Assembly: GCA_036874045.1 (NCBI GenBank) | Contig: CM072337.1 | Span: forward strand, 25,084,001 to 25,148,000 | DNA: 64,000 nucleotides | Source: Cymodocea nodosa | Taxonomy: Eukaryota > Streptophyta > Magnoliopsida > Alismatales > Cymodoceaceae | Reading direction: 5' to 3' | Part shown: one piece after another, positions 1 through 11,699 of the stretch | How positions within the stretch are numbered: the first letter of the stretch is position 1 | How the letters are laid out: each line of letters opens with the position of its first letter | Notes under the pieces: model-generated | The model's input: only the letters and a program-made list of their open reading frames with translations | What the model was told of the DNA's origin: nothing | The model's database searches: none | Program-made: the position numbers and the translations under genes

Positions 1-1652
1 CCCTTTCAAAGTCCTTGAAAATTTTGTCTTAGTAGAAACTTGCTTTTAGTAGTGTTGTCATACTTATCATTGCAAAACTTTCCATAACTATATAGTGTTC
101 TCAAAGTAAATGACATGGCTAAGTGCTTCCTCAGATAAATGACTTATGATCTATCCTCTAACCAAGTAATTAGTTTGTCAACATGCTAAGGAATCGGGGT
201 TGGAATGACTTCCACCATAGCCACCTTTGAGTAGTTGGATCTAGAGAGGATTTGCCTTCCTTAAATGTCATTAGGATCTCTATTGATGTCGACAATGACC
301 CATCAACAAAACCACCTAAATTTTAACTCTCGAGAAAAAACAGGACCTAAGTTCACCATAGGTAGTAATTCTTAGCCTTGAGCTCCAATAAAATGAAGTT
401 CGTCATGTTAACTTCAGATGGGAATGGATAGTGTCTGGCCAATAGTGAAGATAAGGTCATCAATAGCTTTGATAGCATGATGAAAAAAATGAGAAAATGA
501 GCAAGAAGATGAGGGAGAAGGTGAAAGATGAGACGCAAGTGGCTTGAAGATCACTGCCTCTCATATTGTCGAGAGAAGAGGATCACCAATATATTTATAA
601 TGCTATATTACTACAAAATGATAGGATTGTTAAAACAAAGCACATGGATGATTGCCAAGTGTCAAACAGTGAAAGAATAATAAAAAACCATATTCTAGAA
701 ACAATCTAAAAACATTTACTGAGGGGGAGCTATCTGCTATGAGCCATGTGTGTCATGCACACCATGCATTCTATGCATGTCATCACTTATATCCTTAATA
801 CCCCAAGCGACAAGAAACACAATAGTTGCACTATTTGAACATCTGTTTCCTGAAGTTCTTAATTCCTTTCTCAACATATCATGTGCAACATAAAAAGCAA
901 AATATTGTTGCCTAAATGTTTCATTGTTGTAATCTACTTTTACCACTTCCCCTCAAACTTTACATGTTCTTTCATCCATCTAGGTTCTACCGCTATAAAC
1001 ACCATCATATCAACCCCAACCAAGTTAATTAGTTCATTCACGTCCTCATAAAAATCCCAGCAATGCTGGCTTATACTTGAAAGAGGTAACACAAGAAAAC
1101 TCCATTAAAATTGTAACCAACAATCACACACAGATCATCAGAGATTACAAAATGCTTAACCATGGAACAATTTATGGTACAATTTCTCTAAGTTAGTGTG
1201 TCATGGGACTGAAAGTACATGATTCCACAATTTCTCTAAGTTATGTGTGGAACACACTCAGATCTTTCTTTTTTAATTAGACATTATCAATATTTCATTG
1301 TCCAGTACAAAATGTAGTAAATTTAACATCTTAATATTATTTTAGACACACATTAACATCCAAAATATATTAGTTAAAGGATCATAACACCTAAAAATGC
1401 ACGGATCCTTACTAGATATGATATTGAATACAACAAGGAATTGCTAAAATAGGATGTTGCTCCATTAAGAAAAAATGGTGCCTAAAAATTAGGCATCTAA
1501 GAGACTTGATCCATTATGGAAACATTAAGATTCAAAAGAAACCAGCACCCTAATTTTAATGCTTACAATAGCACACAAGAAATTCCAAAAACATGTGTAT
1601 ATGCATGCATGCATGTATATAATAAGCTTATCAAACTAGATAAATGCTTCAC
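1..1652 (-). other. ATG9 intron, incomplete at the left edge
   Basis: The last visible ATG9 exon ends at 1653 with a GTGAAG donor, and no later ATG9 exon (the one expected to begin near a TGMMLLEEM-like motif) is found down to position 1, so the intron is at least 1.65 kb. The stretch is AT-rich. On the minus strand around 353-540 a short reading frame ends in a phrase resembling the start of Copia gag proteins (LELKAKNYYLW). Around 737-946 there is another unassigned minus-strand frame. These may be scraps of an inserted retroelement, but the similarity is too short to name it with confidence. Confidence 0.5.
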
Positions 1653-4600
1653 CTGAAACAAGGTTTCAAATTCCAATCTAACAGAATCTGTATTTTCTTT
1701 GCCACGCCATCTTTTTGGCATGTAATGTGTATGCTGAACAACAAGTGACATTGCTTCTTCAGGATTGTGAACTGGCAAATCATCAGTTACAGCAGCTCGA
1801 CTAATAGCTGTCACAGTTCCAAAAACAGCAGCATACCAAAGTAAATTACGACCAAATATCTGCACTCCAGAGAATCATAGGTCAAGCCAGCTTATTATTA
1901 ATCATAAGTAACTGTGGAACAGAAACTGTGTTTAACAGCCTTACATGACCCTCAAGTAGTGATTTTTCTAGAAAAGCAATAATGATTAGAATAGCAGCGA
2001 AGCCACCAGATACAAAAGAAATGAATTTAGCTATTAGAGAAATGATATGAGATGGAAATTGCTTCAGATAATCAGAAGCATGCATTACACCATTATTGAT
2101 CCTGTGCTTGAACAAGTGATCCACCTGAAATGTAAAAAAGTTAAAAATATATATAAGGGTCATAACACAAGTAAGGTGCGCAAGATGCCGTACTAATGCT
2201 TAATGTTCAAATATTATCAATTACTGAAAAAATTAGTTAGTAGTGGGAGGACATTGTATTGGAATGTTAAACTCAGAAAAACATGGTTTGCTAATAAACA
2301 TGAAGAAATGATCAAACAAGATAACAAATAAGATTCCAGCAATTAAACAAGGTGGAGTCATTCCCATCCAGTTGGAAAGAGCTAGACTGTACCATTAAGA
2401 ATTATACTCTGATGAAAGCATATCATTAAGAATTATACTCTGTAACAAAAGCATAAGAAAGCAAACAGAAGACAAGGAAAAGTGGAAATTGGTAGATTTT
2501 ATTATTCCCAACTGAAAAGGTAAAGAGCTTACGTTGGCTTCCAAGGATGGTTTTCATTTTTTGCAGACATATTGGGGACAACTTCTGGACAAGAGGAAAA
2601 TAAATTTATCTTTTCCTAGAATTCTTATCCTTTCGAAGTCCATAAACCAAATAAAATTTATTCAATTTTTTTCTTATACGTAACATTACCTAACCACATT
2701 GGTGGCACAGTTGGACCTTCCCTAGATCCTATGTCAATGAAAATCTCATGTACTGGGTTTACCCTTAACCTCTTAAACATGTATAGAAATGCAAGTAAAT
2801 CTCAACACTCAAAATTTAGATATGCATATGACCAATCTTAGTTCTAGAAATTTGGTTGACTCCTCTTAATTTGAGAGAATAAGCTTCCAACAAGTTGACC
2901 CACTACCGTTCATGAGGGTTAATCGACAATAACATATTTAGCTTGGTCTTATATATTTTACTCAATAATTCTTTTAGTTTCATTCATAAAAAGTGTTAAA
3001 TATTTAAGTCAAATGTGACATGCATTGTTATTCCCCGATATTCTATAACCCCAAATAAATAATGACATTGTCATCTCTCTTGTGGATAGCCCTCATTTGC
3101 ACAACTGGATCAGCAAACAAATGGATAGGAATGAATTAGTATTTTTGCATGTCAAATGCATAATAAAGATGGGTCTGAAAGCACAATGTGATAAATGCCA
3201 GTAAAGAGCATAACAATGAATTACATTTTTCAGATAAATAAAATTATTAATACCTCATTGAACTCTCTGAAAATCCACCTTGATAAGTTTGACCACCTTC
3301 GTGATGATGCAGTACTTGGACGTTTGTAGAACTGTTCAGCGTGTCTCAAGAAAAAGTATACCAACATAAAGATAACAAGGAAAGGTGAAAGAAGTAGCAT
3401 CACAATCCCAACTGTGACCAGTCGCTTTCTCAATGAAGAAGGATTAGAAATGAAATCCCTCCGGATACAATAATTTCTGGACAAAACAACCATGATACCA
3501 ATTTTAAGGAGAAAGAAAAACAATAAATGCAACTTGTTTCTAAAATTATAGTATTTGAAGGATCAATGAATTCATAGACTGTTAGAAGTAGAATTTAAAA
3601 TTTCAGTGCTAAGTAATTCACAACAGCATTTTTTTAAGCAGGAAGCATCTCACATGATCAACACTTCAGTAAGATCAGATCAAATTTGGTATTAGAACAT
3701 ATATTCTCCATTTTTTTCCTTGATTAGGTTCGAAGAGGTGTATCCCCCACTAAAAGTAATTTACATGATCAACAATTTATTTAGATATTTTTTATCTTAG
3801 AACATAAATTTTATATTCATTAGGACTGAAAAGAAGGTATATCCCACATATACTCTTTAAAAGTAAGCATTTGAGCAACAGATGCACACCTGTCAAACAT
3901 GCTTTGGAGTATGCACCAATATAGCGTCCATTCAAATGTTTTTGTTAATACCAAATGGTTTTTTCTTCTGCATGATTGAGAGCTGACTGCAGGACCAGCA
4001 CCAGGAATCCATGAAGATATTGGAAAAGCAAGAAGCCCTTTGTTTAGCATTCCAATCAGGTAGTTCTCTTTCCGCATTATTCGCATCACTATCTCATGAC
4101 AAGATAGATCTTTGACAACACAAAGCTGTTGCGAGTGCTGGATTGCCACAACCTTTTCCAAGATTATTGGCCAAGGTGTTGTCTGAACTTCCCGATCTGT
4201 AACATTGAGGCTGAAAAAAAGAAGGAAAAGCATTCAGTTCCTCTTAACAAAACTTAAAAGCAGATTTATGTGATGAAGTACGATCATTACCTATTGTTAT
4301 AAAAATGACGTATCTCCAGTGTGTCTTTTAACTGTGCAAAGAATCTTAGAAAACAGAACAAGAGATAGACGGTAAATATGGCAAGGTATCCGACAATAAT
4401 GGCTTTAGAAAATGTGAAAGGAACTAGAGGATGACTGTGAATGGCTTCTTTAGCTAGATCACAGGGTTTATTTCCCACATTAACTGCATCAGTCCCACAT
4501 TTAGCATTGAGAAGACCATTCCAGTCAACAAATAATAAGAAGAAACAGGAAAAACTTATGGTGAAGCTCAAACTCAGAAGCTCGACGATCCACTTAACAA

Positions 4601-4859
4601 TGATGCACCAAAGTCCTTTCTCACAGTAATAATTGTACACCCTCTCAAAAAATATATCTAGGTCAGCAATTGCATCTGTCTTTAATCCTTCACCATTAAG
4701 AAATCCAGAAGGGCTCTCACTTCCAGAACTTGCCAACCTCTGATAATCAGATAGCTCTATCTCAGGAGGTGCGTCTACCAGTAGTTCAGTATTCAAGGAA
4801 GATTTGCCTCGCCAATCCCATTTAAATATGACGGGACTCTTCCAACCACTAAGCATCAT
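1653..4859 (-). CDS. ATG9: Autophagy-related protein 9 (3' part outside window)
   Basis: ATG9 is the multispanning lipid scramblase of Golgi-derived vesicles that feed the growing phagophore. Five coding exons are visible: 4291-4859, 3890-4210, 3254-3476, 1945-2124 and 1653-1859. All have GT-AG borders and keep one frame, giving 500 codons; plant ATG9 is about 860-900 residues, so some 40% lies beyond position 1. The start is the double Met MMLSGWKSP, as in other plant ATG9. Recognisable parts are the region EIRHFYNN/SLNVTDREVQTTPWP joined across the first intron, the core LRHAEQFYKRPSTASSRRW, WIFREFNEVDHLFKHRI joined across another, and EGHIFGRNLLWYAAVFGT. Hydrophobic membrane segments occur near residues 95-115 and 150-175 and again in the later exons. 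No lesion is seen in the visible part. The identity is certain from sequence; the function is inferred from the family. Confidence 0.95.
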
Positions 4860-5660
4860 TTATAGAAATGTAAACCGTGCAAAGAATTCCAGTCCATTCC
4901 ACTAGTTGTGCATTTGGTTTTGAATCAGCACTGGTAAAAAAGAAGAATATCATCACATCACTGTTACGAACCACCACATCCACGTCAAGCATATTTAATG
5001 GAATAATAAAAAGAACAGGCGACTAATTTTCATCGAAATGTGAAGAAAAAGTTAGCTCACTTTATCAGTTTATATGGGGTATGACGACTCCAATGAGCAA
5101 GAAATACTAGGCTATAATCAAACTCGAAAGCACTTCGTTGTTTAATGCAAGTATAATATATTTTCCCGAGCTCGCATCCTTCGCTATTCAGTACACAACA
5201 CTTCTAAACATTTCAATTCAAAATACAAAGGGTTTTATTTTAAAGAACAGGACGCAATTCCCCAGTTCAACCGAAAACCCGATGTAAACACTAAACACCA
5301 TTCATCCAACACATCCCCCCCCCCACCACACACACAGAAAACAACCACCACCGCGCAAACCAAACCCATCCAGTAGGAACAACAGCTCGAATCCAACATC
5401 AACTGCTCCAAACAAACTTCGTATCGAAAGAAAGTAATCATAAAACACAAAAGATACCCAGAAGAACCAGTGGTGAAAATAGCGCAAACAACAACACCAA
5501 AAGGAAAAATCACCTGCCGTCCACGCAATCGGCTGCGAACGAAACGCCGCGCTGGGAACAGGAAGAAGAAGACGGCGACGAGGAAAGGAAGGTCGGCGAG
5601 GAGAAGATGGAAGAAAACGTCCGATCAGAATTAGGGGCGCGTTAGACAGAAGAAGAAGAG
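4860..5660 (-). other. ATG9: ATG9 5' untranslated region with leader intron
   Basis: On the minus strand a CAG/GTGATT donor at 5514/5513 pairs with a pyrimidine-rich acceptor (TTCTTCTTTTTTACCAG) ending at 4931. This gives a non-coding first exon of roughly 5514-5655, a leader intron 4931-5513 and a second leader exon 4860-4930 that runs into the start codon. Leader introns of this kind are common in plant housekeeping genes. The intron includes a run of C and CA/CCA repeats near 5316-5335. The transcription start is inferred from the TATA box only. Confidence 0.55.
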
Positions 5661-5682
5661 AAAACGAAGGAGATAGTTTGCG

Positions 5683-5690
5683 TATTTATA
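5683..5690 (-). promoter_or_regulatory. TATA box of ATG9
   Basis: Read on the minus strand the octamer is TATAAATA, a canonical plant TATA box. It lies about 30 bp upstream of the predicted ATG9 leader exon, at the edge of a GC-richer purine/pyrimidine-skewed segment (5520-5930) typical of a 5' gene end. Confidence 0.5.
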
Positions 5691-5699
5691 AGGAGGGAG

Positions 5700-7720
5700 A
5701 AGAAGAGAGAAGGATTGGGTGTCCCAGACGTCGGGCAATCGGAGGAGGAAGACGTCGGGGAATCGGTGGAAGAAGGTGGGGTTGCGTGGAGGACGAGCAG
5801 AAGCGTTGGGCTTTTAATTTCCCTGGCCGAGGTGTCGTGTGCGCCTTCCTTCCTTCTTTTCCCCCCTCTCTTCCCGTTCCCCTTTAGATTTTTTGATCTA
5901 TTCTCTCGGCTTCTGTCGCAGTGTACTCCTACTCGCACGGTGATTTTTTATTTTTTTTTTTAATTTTTTTTTTTTTTTTAGTGGCAGGGAGAAAGTGGAA
6001 GAGATGATTTCTCGTCTTGATGGGCCTTGCGAAGGTCCAACCCAATCAATCATCAATTATTCGCACGTCGACCTTATTCTTTTAGAGTGAATGGCAAACA
6101 TGCCTCGTTCACGAAGTTTGTGATTTGTGAATAAGAATAAGATCAACTCTTATACAATTTTCATGGTATCTGCAAGACATGTGGTATATAAACCCAACGA
6201 CAAATGTCGTACCGAATAACTAAATATAATATACCACTAAACTTACAGAAAAAATACACCAAGCATTCCTAACAATATATCTGTGCCGTCCATAACCTTA
6301 ACGGACATTCAAAAGATAGCGGAGGCCGTTGGCATTGATTAAATTCTGTCAACTAAAAATAATAGTGTCTGTGTACAAATTTTGTAAATAAAACCGAAGA
6401 GAAGTAAATCCTTTATTTTTCTGGTGCAAAAAGTGAGGCATGGAATTAGGGTCTATTTGTATAAAATAAATTGACTTAGGTATCTGGAGAATAAACTTAA
6501 AAATTAGAAAAAGGAAAAGAGAAATTATAGGAATTAAAAAGTGCAGAAAAGGAATTTTCCATTTATAAGTTTTTATTATTTATACTTATTTATGAGGTCA
6601 AAGAAATTAAAATATGGATGTTGACGTGTTGTGCATGTTAATTGGATAATTTTATCTCAATTGTTAATTTAAAAATTAATTAAATAAATATCACTAACAT
6701 ATTTGCGTTATATTTCTATTTAATGTAATGTATTGCTATTATTAATGTTATTATATTATTAGTGCCGATCCATTATATTTTTTTTAATGCTGATAAAGCA
6801 GAAATAATTTAGAATTCAACAAATTTCTCTCTCTCTCTCCAAGGAGGAAACTCTCGCCCCCTCTCTTGCATCTTCTCTGTGTACTCTTGCATTATATTAT
6901 GATAAAAAAAAGTTACATCAATAAAAAGAAGAATTAAATTGAGTCATACGTTTGATAAATTCTTTTATTTATTATCGATTGATTTGGAAATAAATTTAAC
7001 ATGACAGAAAGGTTAAGTTACTCACATCTATCTATAAATACCTTTTCATTCAGCAATTATTTGTGACTTATTTTACTCGTTGTCAAATTCTCTTCTCTCG
7101 TACAAGTACTCATTGAAAAATTGAGTTTGTCCATCTGTGTACGTATTTCAATACATGTAGATATATGCAGTCTGGTATATATTGTGTGTTGGTGATTTGC
7201 TGCGTTAATATATCTGCACTGATTACATTCTGTGCTCAGATTTTCAAAATATACATGCTCTGTTGCTCTTATTTGTGATATTAATGTTAATATGCTATGT
7301 ATATGATTTTCTAAATATGACAAATTAGGGTATAATGAAATAATATTATACCCTCTTTGGAAAAATTCCTAATGAAAAAAATATGATCGTAGAGTTGGGC
7401 TGAAATAATTAAAAAGTACAACGAAAAGAAAAAAAATATGGGCCGTCAATGCTGACATGACGTCTTATGCATACGTGATTAAAGAATTACCACCGAAAGT
7501 ATGGAATAATTTCGTTGAATTTAGATTATTAATACATTTGTTTGCTTGCCAAAAAGAGTTAGATTATTATACATCAATATAAAAATTGTTAAGGAAAACT
7601 ACGTCTAATGTATTATCAATTTGTGGCAACGTTTGAAAGTACCATTGCTATTCTAAAGGATACAGGAACTTAATAAAGGTAGGAATTAAAAATGGAAGAA
7701 GACTTTAGGCGTCACGTAGA
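5700..7720. other. Intergenic, no gene seen
   Basis: The segment begins with the GC-rich upstream flank of ATG9, then a T-tract (about 5945-5980), then AT-rich sequence. Only short, unrelated frames occur. No RNA gene or transposon terminus was recognised. Confidence 0.6.
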
Positions 7721-7726
7721 GTTAGA

Positions 7727-7985
7727 GGAAGATATTACCAATGCAACGAAAGACAAGTTTGCGGTACTTGTTGGAACTTTTCGTGGTTACTGGTGGCAAT
7801 TGGATGGATATTTTTTTGTTTATTAGACGCACATATTTTATTTATTGGAAGATATTACCAATGCAACGAAAGGCATGTTTGCGGTACACGTTGGAACTTT
7901 TCATGCTTAAAGGTGGCAATTGGATGGATATTTTTTTGTTTCTTAGACGCACATATTTTATTTATTGGATGATATTTTTTTATTT
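7727..7985. repeat. 120-bp direct tandem duplication
   Basis: The segment starting at 7731 (GATATTACCAATGCAACGAA) recurs exactly 120 bp later at 7851. The two units stay alike over the whole period, with scattered substitutions, and the start of a third unit (TTATTGGATGATATTTTT) follows at about 7962. Because 120 is a multiple of three, the repeat yields a repetitive open frame on the plus strand (7741-8004), but the frame has no recognisable protein and is probably incidental. Confidence 0.85.
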
Positions 7986-7989
7986 TTAT

Positions 7990-8780
7990 AATAAAAGTAT
8001 TTAATCCGTTGTGATGGATGCGTATATATGTTTTTCTTAACATGTAACATGTACTTACAGGGAATAATTTTACAGGAATTTCTACATTTGTGATGGATTC
8101 AAATAAAAATGCCAAGTTGGTGGCTGACCCTTATGGATTCATATGTCCAGGTAGCTTAGTCCAAGCATTTCAACTAAGTTCTAGTGCATGTAACGACAAA
8201 TAATTTTCGAATCTCAAATGCACATTCATCATCCTTGTATCTTTTCTTATTTTAAGGTAAGGTTTTGCACCTATGGCTTCATTGCATTGATGTGATTTTC
8301 TACCATCTATTTTGTTATAATTTGAAATCAACAAGATTGCATTGTGCTATCGATGAAATACATGCTAAATCAACGATTTTTCAAGATGAAAATGCAAGAT
8401 TTGGGAATAGCATAGGTGAGATATTCCAAGGTGATCATGTGTATTCCTAAGAAATTGAACACATTTCTTTTGCATTCGAATGAAATAAATATGCTAAGTA
8501 ATGAAATACGGTACTCTGAAACGGAAAATTGACTACTAATGGCTCTACTATTTTTTTCCTAAAAATTAGACATCATTTTTCATGATTTTGAATTCCGAAA
8601 TTACTAATAGAGAGTTTCAACATACAATTTTTGGACTTATAAAAGGTAACAGTACACAATATATATATAAATCTTATGGTATATATGTCACACTTCAAAA
8701 ATTGAAAAATGACAATCAACGCAAAAATTCAAGAGGAGATTCACAAAATAAATAAAAAAGGAAATGAGAATGGAAAACCT
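7990..8780. other. Intergenic, no gene seen
   Basis: AT-rich sequence with only short frames. Nothing recognisable before the C-tract at about 8780-8800 that precedes the LTR-like segment. Confidence 0.55.
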
Positions 8781-9206
8781 TCCCCCCCCCCCAACCCCCT
8801 TATTTTTGCAAGGTTCAGATACATGTTTCTGTTGTAAGTTTAACAAAATATTAAACTAACAACTAAAAAACCAAAACAAAATTTCAATTTAACAAACAAT
8901 CCCACAACTGGCTAAAAGTATAAGAAGCATTTAGACTAAGGACATTATATATACAAATGTGGTCTAGCAACATGTCAAGCCCAATCCGTCTTAGGCTGTA
9001 AAAATGACACATTGCCAACACCTGTAAGGACTATATGGCAATCTTACCCACTTGCACCTATCAACCCAAGTTTGCCTTGAAAATTAAAGCAAAACAAACA
9101 AAGTGAGTTATACTCAGTAAGCATAATTCTAGAGTCGATGAATACAAGAAATGCATAAAAAAATACAACATAGTATATTACACAACAATACAAATTTTAC
9201 AATTAA

Positions 9207-10175
9207 GGGGGGGTTTGTGCAATCGGAATCTGATGGAATTGAAAATTTTTTATGTCAGATTTCGAGTCATGAGGTGTTTGTGCATTTTGGAATTCAAATT
9301 CTCAAGGAATTTGAATTCTAATCATGTGTAAAGGTTGGAATTCATTTTCCAAAAGATCGCTCGACGCTTACCCTCCCCTGTTGAAGTATATATTGTTAAT
9401 ATTTTTTATTTAATTAATCATTTTAATATTTGTTTATTAAAATAAAAATATTAATTATTTTATTATTATTAATATTATTTAATTTTATAATATTAAAATC
9501 ATAAATATTATTTAATTCAATTATTATTATTATTTTATTTATTATATTATATTATTTAATATATAATATCAAATTTTCAAAAACCATATAATTTTCCTAA
9601 CTTTATGTGGCTAACACAAACGAAGTCTTAAAAGTCATTTATGGCTAATAAAATGTTTAGAATTATATTTTCTTATAATCAAAGTATTTCAATAATTATT
9701 TATTATTTACTTTCATTTATTCACTTCATAATAATTATATTTTTATAAAAGTTATTTATTATTACATTACAAGGAATATAAAATTTATAATTAACCTTTT
9801 GTTGTTTTAAACATGTATTATAACTAAAAAGTTATCAATTTTTGTAATTTTTGATTTATTTTATATAATGATAAATGATATATAAACATTTATTTTAATA
9901 ATATATTCATTTATTAATGTCAACAATTCATTAATAAATTAATTACATTTTCACTAATTATTTTAAGTCAATACTTAATTTTATTAAAAATCAATTTTAT
10001 TCAATTCCCTCCAATTCTGTCATGTGCACAAACACCTGGAATTCAATTTTCGTCAAATTCCTAAACGTGCACAAACACCTAGATTTTGAATTCTTTCCGT
10101 CAAATTCTGTAGAATTCAAATTCCGTTAGAATTCAAATTCTGCGAAATTCAAATTCCAAGTGCACAAACCCTCTC
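9207..10175 (+). mobile_element. PIF/Harbinger-type MITE, copy 1
   Basis: A 969-bp non-autonomous element. It starts GGGGGGGTTTGTGCAATCGG and ends with the near-inverse GTGCACAAACCCTCTC, flanked on both sides by the 3-bp duplication TAA (9204-9206 and 10176-10178), the hallmark of PIF/Harbinger insertion. It has no coding capacity and an AT-rich middle. Its last ~420 bp closely match the last ~420 bp of the autonomous element at 25635-30526, and its first ~130 bp match that element's other end. It is in the same orientation as the autonomous copy. It lies inside the LTR-like segment. Confidence 0.9.
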
Positions 10176-10929
10176 TAAAAGAAATTAATAACAATCTAAC
10201 AAAACATGTTACTACATTAAGCTTGCCCCTAGGTAATTACATTCAAAAGTTATGGCCACAATCACAAATTATTCTGTGATAGGGATTGAGTTGACTCTCA
10301 CATCTCATCATTACCATCTTGCAATGAATTCTGAGTTGACTTACATAGCATATCTTGTCACCGCCATTTTATGTCAGTCACAATCGTCCTGCAATGGAGT
10401 CTAAGTCAACTCTTGTATCACATTTTGTTACTGCCATCCTATGATGAGATTTGAGTCGACTCATGTAACATACATGGCTTTTATCCATAGTTGCCACACA
10501 AGCAAGGAAAAGATTAAATGCAAAGAAAAATGACACATACAATTTAAGCATCAAATATAAAATTAAACTTAAATACACATGAATTATGCTATCATGGGAA
10601 AAGAATTTGCCAACTTTGAACATACACCACATGCTACCATTTTAGCATACTCTCATTCATAATATTGTGTACATGCATGCATCCCCTTTTCAAATAAAAA
10701 CCTATTAGTCATGCATTTTCAATATCGAACGTATGAACAATGCAATAGGTTTAAGCATGTTTTTTCTCAAGTTTCATATCAATTTAATCAAGCCATACAC
10801 AACATGTTAGTGCATATAATCACATGCATATGCTTCACACCAGGCTTCATAACAATTAAGTCATGCATGTCAGTCAATATATGAATGTGTTTTGACGTGC
10901 ATATCAATATATAATTCATTTTAGCAATA

Positions 10930-11270
10930 TTATCATCTTATAATGCATTTCAATATTTCTATCAATGTTATTATAATGCAGTTCAATAATATTTTCAACA
11001 TATCAATGCATTTTAACATTATTATCAACATATAAATGCATTTCAGCAATAACATCAACATACCAATGCATTTTAACATTATTATCAGCATATAAATGCA
11101 TTTTTCGACAAACAAATGCATTTCAGCATTAACATCAACATACCAATGCATTCTAACTTGTATATCAAACTATAAATGCACTTCAAGATATACCTTAACA
11201 AATAAATGCATTTGTACGAGCACAGCATAGAAATGCATATCACCTAAAAAATGAATTTCAACATGTATCA
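10930..11270. repeat. Imperfect ATGCATTT-type repeat tract
   Basis: The phrases AATGCATTTCAGCA / AATGCATTTTAACATTATTATCA / CATACCAATGCATT recur about ten times at irregular spacing of some 25-70 bp. They produce a repetitive minus-strand frame (10933-11151) with no recognisable protein. The tract appears to be part of the LTR-like segment. Confidence 0.6.
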
Positions 11271-11699
11271 ACGAATAAAAGTGCTGAAGCACGAATTAAC
11301 CAAAAATAATGCATCACAATATGCATTTAAGAACAACTAGAACTATACTTACCAAAATAGCTAAATCCAACAAAAGCCCCCAAAATCTCCCCTCATCTTC
11401 TCCTTCACTGCACCGCTGGTTTTCCACCCTTCTTCCACCAAAATCCAGCAGAGCGTCGCCTCCTCTCCACGCAGACGGCTGGAAACCAGCTCTGAGCTCG
11501 CAAGGAGAGAGCTCCATGGCAGCTAGCTGATCTTCTTCCTCGTGCGCGCAGGAGAAGGCCGAGCCGAAGAGCCTCCTCTTCACGCGTGCCCTGCGGTGGG
11601 GAGGAAAAACGGGTGCCGCCCGTTACGGGAAAGGTGGAGAAAAATAAAACTCTCTCTCTTCCCACTCAGGCAATACTTTTTTAAAAAAAAAAAAAACAT

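Larger units (their letters stand above)
8800..11690 (-). mobile_element. Probable Ty3/gypsy LTR (Del/Tekay-like), fossil, split by a MITE
   Basis: Read on the minus strand from about 11690 the segment has a GC-rich leader-like block ending in a TTTTG/GTAAGT splice-donor-like site near 11350. It continues with a long AT-rich part full of ATGCATTT-type imperfect repeats (10930-11270), then about three diverged ~60-bp repeats containing AGTCAACTCA near 10270-10460, and ends with ACTCAGTAT/CACTTTG and GGTGCAAGTGG-type phrases near 9050-9110. This order resembles long LTRs of the Del/Tekay lineage as I remember them. No internal domains adjoin it, so it would be a solo LTR or a partial copy, old and decayed. 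A Harbinger MITE (9207-10175) is inserted in it, so the LTR is the older element. Exact ends were not determined. Confidence 0.4.

Noticed and set aside
5642-5963. Overlapping frames on both strands next to the ATG9 promoter
   Set aside because: Purine/pyrimidine-skewed promoter and leader DNA; peptides are low in complexity with no known domain.
7741-8004. Repetitive 87-residue plus-strand frame
   Set aside because: Produced by the 120-bp tandem duplication, whose period is a multiple of three; no known protein.
10930-11270. Regular-looking repeats that might suggest an array with spacers
   Set aside because: The units are imperfect and unevenly spaced, the sequence is plant nuclear DNA, and the tract fits an AT-rich LTR.
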